A DNA stretch of 64,000 nt from the NCBI GenBank assembly GCA_019454205.1, contig CP075369.1, positions 310,001 to 374,000 on the forward strand, in the 5' to 3' direction. Position numbers and translations under genes: made by a program. Each line of letters begins with the position of its first letter. Within the stretch, counting starts at the first letter, position 1. The notes under the pieces are model-generated. The model had not been told where the DNA came from. It was given only the letters and a program-made list of their open reading frames with translations, and did not search any database. Origin of the DNA: Xanthobacteraceae bacterium. GTDB lineage: Bacteria; Pseudomonadota; Alphaproteobacteria; Rhizobiales; Xanthobacteraceae. Shown piece by piece: positions 61,775 through 64,000 of the stretch.

Positions 61775-62032
61775 ATGGCGAAGAAGAAAAAGGCCAAGAA
61801 GAAAGCAGCGAAGAAGAAGAAAAAAGCGGTAAAGGCGAAAGCCGCGAAGAAGACGAAGAAGGTAGTGAAGGCGAAAAAGGCCAAGAAGGCCGCCAAGAAG
61901 AAGTCCGCGCCGAAGAAGAAAGCGGACAAGAAGCTCGACAAGGCGATCGCCCAGTCGATGCCGGCGTCCGATCCGGTGCCGGTTACGCCGCAGCCCGCGC
62001 CGAAGCCCTGGTCGCCGTTCGGCTCCAACTAA
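61775..62032 (+). CDS. Histone H1-like Lys/Ala-rich protein
   Basis: An 85-residue protein whose first 58 residues are almost only Lys and Ala with a few Val, Thr and Pro (KKAKKKAAKKKKKAVKAKAAKK), as in histone H1-like DNA-binding proteins. The last 27 residues form a different segment, LDKAIAQSMPASDPVPVTPQP, resembling the SFPASDP motif of small uncharacterised rhizobial proteins. GGATTGAGG lies before the ATG at 61775. It sits alone between lutC and glcD, in the same direction, and is probably nucleoid-associated. Confidence 0.8.
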   Translation: MAKKKKAKKKAAKKKKKAVKAKAAKKTKKVVKAKKAKKAAKKKSAPKKKADKKLDKAIAQSMPASDPVPVTPQPAPKPWSPFGSN

Positions 62033-62193
62033 AAGAATGTATGGCGCGGTTGCGCGCCTTCAGGTTCGGTGCCGGTGCGGGCTTCCTGCGCCGGCATCGC
62101 CGTTTCTGGCATTGCGTTCGCTAATGCCTGTGCCGTTCTGATAGGGTAGAGACCGGCGCACGCCAAAAAATAAGCGCACGAGGATGCCCGCCA

Positions 62194-63684
62194 ATGGTTG
62201 CCATGCCCGCTCCCGACCGGGAGGTAATTGATCGCCGCGAGAAGATCGTCGCGGCGCTGCGGGAAATCGTGCCGGGCGACGGGGTCATCGCGAACGAGAT
62301 CGCGATGCGGCCCTATGAGTCCGATGGCGTGACCGCCTACAAGCAGCTTCCGATGGTCGTGGTGCTTCCCGAAACCACCGCGCAGGTCTCGGCGGTCCTG
62401 AAATACTGCCATGCCGAAGGCATCAAGGTCGTACCGCGCGGTGCGGGCACGTCGCTTTCCGGCGGCGCGCTGCCGCTGGCCGATGGCGTGCTGCTCGGCA
62501 TGGGCAAGTTCAACAAGGTACTCGACATCGACTATGCCAACCGCGCGGTCGTCGCCCAGCCCGGCGTCACCAACCTCGGCATCACCAAGGCGGTGGAAGG
62601 CAAGGGCTTCTATTACGCGCCCGATCCCTCGTCGCAAATCGCCTGCACCATTGGCGGCAATGTCGGCGAGAACTCCGGCGGCGTGCATTGCCTGAAATAC
62701 GGCCTCACCACGAACAACGTGCTCGGCGTGGAGATGGTGCTGATCACGGGCGAGGTGGTCCGTTTCGGCGGCAAGCACCTCGACGCCGAAGGCTACGATT
62801 TCCTGAGCCTCATCATCGGCTCGGAAGGGCTGCTTGGTGTCGTGACCGAAGTCACCGTGCGCATCCTGAAGAAGCCGGAGACGGCGCGCGCATTGCTCGT
62901 CGGCTTCTCGACTTCCGAGGCGGCGGGCGACTGCGTCGCGCGCACCATCGGCGCCGGGATCATCCCCGGCGGCATGGAAATGATGGATCGACCGGCGATC
63001 AAGGCGGCGGAAGATTTCGTGAAGGCGGGTTACCCGCTCGATGTCGAGGCGCTGCTCATCGTCGAACTCGACGGGCCGGAAGCGGAGGTCGATCACCTGA
63101 TCGAACAGGTTTCGGCAATCGCGAAAGATTGCGGCGCAGGCGAAATCCGCATTTCCACCAACGAGGAAGAACGCCTGAAATTCTGGGCCGGACGCAAGGC
63201 GGCATTCCCCGCGGTCGGCCGCATTTCGCCGGACTATCTCTGCATGGACGGCACCATTCCGCGCGCGAAGTTGCCGCTGGTGCTGGCGCGGATGCGCGAG
63301 ATGTCGGAAAAATACGGGCTGCTGGTCGCGAACGTGTTTCATGCCGGCGACGGCAACCTGCACCCGCTCATTCTCTATGATGCGAACAAGGAAGGCGAAC
63401 TGAAGCGCGCCGAGGAATTCGGCAGCGATATTCTGCGCCTGTGTGTCGAGGTCGGCGGCGTGCTGACCGGCGAGCATGGCGTCGGCGTGGAAAAGCGCGA
63501 CCTGATGCCCGCGATGTTTAGTAAAGTAGACCTCGACCAGCAACTTCGCGTGAAGTGCGCCTTCGACGACAAGGGCCTGCTCAATCCCGGCAAGGTCTTT
63601 CCCGAACTGCATCGTTGCGCCGAGATGGGCCGGATGCATGTCCACGCGGGCAAGACCGCATTCCCCGACCTGCCGCGCTTCTGA
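62194..63684 (+). CDS. glcD: Glycolate oxidase subunit GlcD (FAD-linked)
   Basis: A 496-residue FAD-dependent oxidase of the VAO/PCMH family that oxidises glycolate to glyoxylate in the GlcDEF complex; GlcD carries the catalytic flavin. Motifs are VVPRGAGTSLSGGALPLADGVLLGMGKFN (FAD binding), PGVTNLGITKAVEGKGFYYAPDPSSQIACTIGGNVGENSGGVHCLKYGLTTNNVLGVE, and NVFHAGDGNLHPLILYD with GEHGVGVEK near the C terminus. GAGG precedes the ATG at 62194. The stop overlaps the glcE start (TGATG). Confidence 0.94.
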   Translation: MVAMPAPDREVIDRREKIVAALREIVPGDGVIANEIAMRPYESDGVTAYKQLPMVVVLPETTAQVSAVLKYCHAEGIKVVPRGAGTSLSGGALPLADGVLLGMGKFNKVLDIDYANRAVVAQPGVTNLGITKAVEGKGFYYAPDPSSQIACTIGGNVGENSGGVHCLKYGLTTNNVLGVEMVLITGEVVRFGGKHLDAEGYDFLSLIIGSEGLLGVVTEVTVRILKKPETARALLVGFSTSEAAGDCVARTIGAGIIPGGMEMMDRPAIKAAEDFVKAGYPLDVEALLIVELDGPEAEVDHLIEQVSAIAKDCGAGEIRISTNEEERLKFWAGRKAAFPAVGRISPDYLCMDGTIPRAKLPLVLARMREMSEKYGLLVANVFHAGDGNLHPLILYDANKEGELKRAEEFGSDILRLCVEVGGVLTGEHGVGVEKRDLMPAMFSKVDLDQQLRVKCAFDDKGLLNPGKVFPELHRCAEMGRMHVHAGKTAFPDLPRF

Positions 63685-64000
63685 TGACCGACATCGTAAA
63701 ACCCCGCGACGAAGCCGACGTCGCCGAAGCGATCTTGTGGGCCGCAGGAAAAGAGCGGCGTCTCGAACTGATCGGGCATGGCTCTAAACGCGAAATGGGC
63801 CGCGCCACGCAGACCGACGCGACGCTCGATCTCTCCGCGCTCTCCGGCATCTCGCTCTATGAACCGGAAGAACTGGTGCTTTCCGCGCGCGCGGCAACGC
63901 CGCTCGCGGAAATCGAGAAGGCGCTCGAAGAAAAGAACCAGGAGCTTGCCTTCGAACCCGCCGACTACAGTGCATTGCTCGGCAGGAGCGACAACACATC
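63684..64000 (+). CDS. glcE: Glycolate oxidase subunit GlcE (5' part, runs off the window)
   Basis: The first 105 codons of a gene that continues past the window end. MTDIVKPRDEADVAEAILWAAGKERRLELIGHGSKREMGRATQTDATLDLSALSGISLYEPEELVLSARAATPLAEIEKALEEKNQELAFEPADYSALLG matches GlcE, the second FAD-binding subunit of glycolate oxidase. Its ATG shares one base with the glcD stop, so the two are co-translated. glcF, the iron-sulfur subunit, would be expected next. Confidence 0.88.
   Translation, partial: MTDIVKPRDEADVAEAILWAAGKERRLELIGHGSKREMGRATQTDATLDLSALSGISLYEPEELVLSARAATPLAEIEKALEEKNQELAFEPADYSALLGRSDNT

Overview
The window looks like chromosomal DNA from a GC-rich alphaproteobacterium of the Rhizobiales (Hyphomicrobiales), probably near the Bradyrhizobium/Xanthobacteraceae branch. 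The signs are an aa3 cytochrome oxidase operon with the small CoxF-like gene, Irr-type iron boxes (TTAGAA-N3-TTCTAA), a PdhS-like PAS histidine kinase, two phasins, an IalB protein, a plant-type GshA and a tRNA-His without an encoded G-1. This placement is inferred from gene content. I saw no transposase, integrase, phage gene or CRISPR array; most of the window is densely packed core metabolism.

Region by region. 0-11 kb: cysQ-like phosphatase, a DUF6101-like protein, ubiA, rsmE, a YbdK-type carboxylate-amine ligase beside gshA, a Tat-exported amidohydrolase, a DMT exporter and a CPA2 K+/H+ antiporter. 11-18.5 kb: ialB, then the aa3 oxidase operon coxB-coxA-ctaB-coxF-ctaG-coxC-DUF983-surf1, which carries two copies of a two-hairpin intergenic element. 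18.6-25 kb: thrC, an M16 peptidase, a GNAT acetyltransferase, a secreted unknown and an AsmA protein. 25-30 kb: acetoacetyl-CoA synthetase and a ferric-iron ABC importer (fbpAB, no ATPase gene here). 30-41.7 kb: three paralogous membrane-anchored Ser/Thr kinases (the middle one frameshifted) around bfr and bfd, each with its own Irr box, plus panE, arsC, a FAH-type hydratase and succinate-semialdehyde dehydrogenase. 41.7-47.7 kb: PdhS-like kinase, two phasins, tRNA-His, truncated hemoglobin. 47.7-56.9 kb: an SbmA/YddA-like ABC protein with a degenerate ATPase, then a cyanate module: an AAA+ PAS regulator, divergent cyanate/nitrate-type ABC importer, cyanase, DUF1348, and a LysR gene. 57-64 kb: CBS protein, then a lactate/glycolate oxidation cluster (lldD-like, lutABC, a histone-like protein, glcD, glcE running off the end).

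The most unusual signal is at the cyanate locus. The divergent intergenic region holds a textbook sigma-54 promoter (TGGCAC-N5-TTGCT) and, about 70-100 bp upstream of its -24 element, a tandem TACGA-N4-TCGTA dyad placed like an enhancer. Yet the adjacent enhancer-binding-protein-like regulator lacks the whole GAFTGA loop that normally contacts sigma-54. Other points worth a second look are the duplicated double-hairpin elements in the cox operon, the kinase family with HRDIAPDN catalytic loops and variable cysteine-containing tails, a two-site TTGC-N3-GCAA operator before the second phasin, and the clustering of three separate alpha-hydroxyacid oxidation systems.
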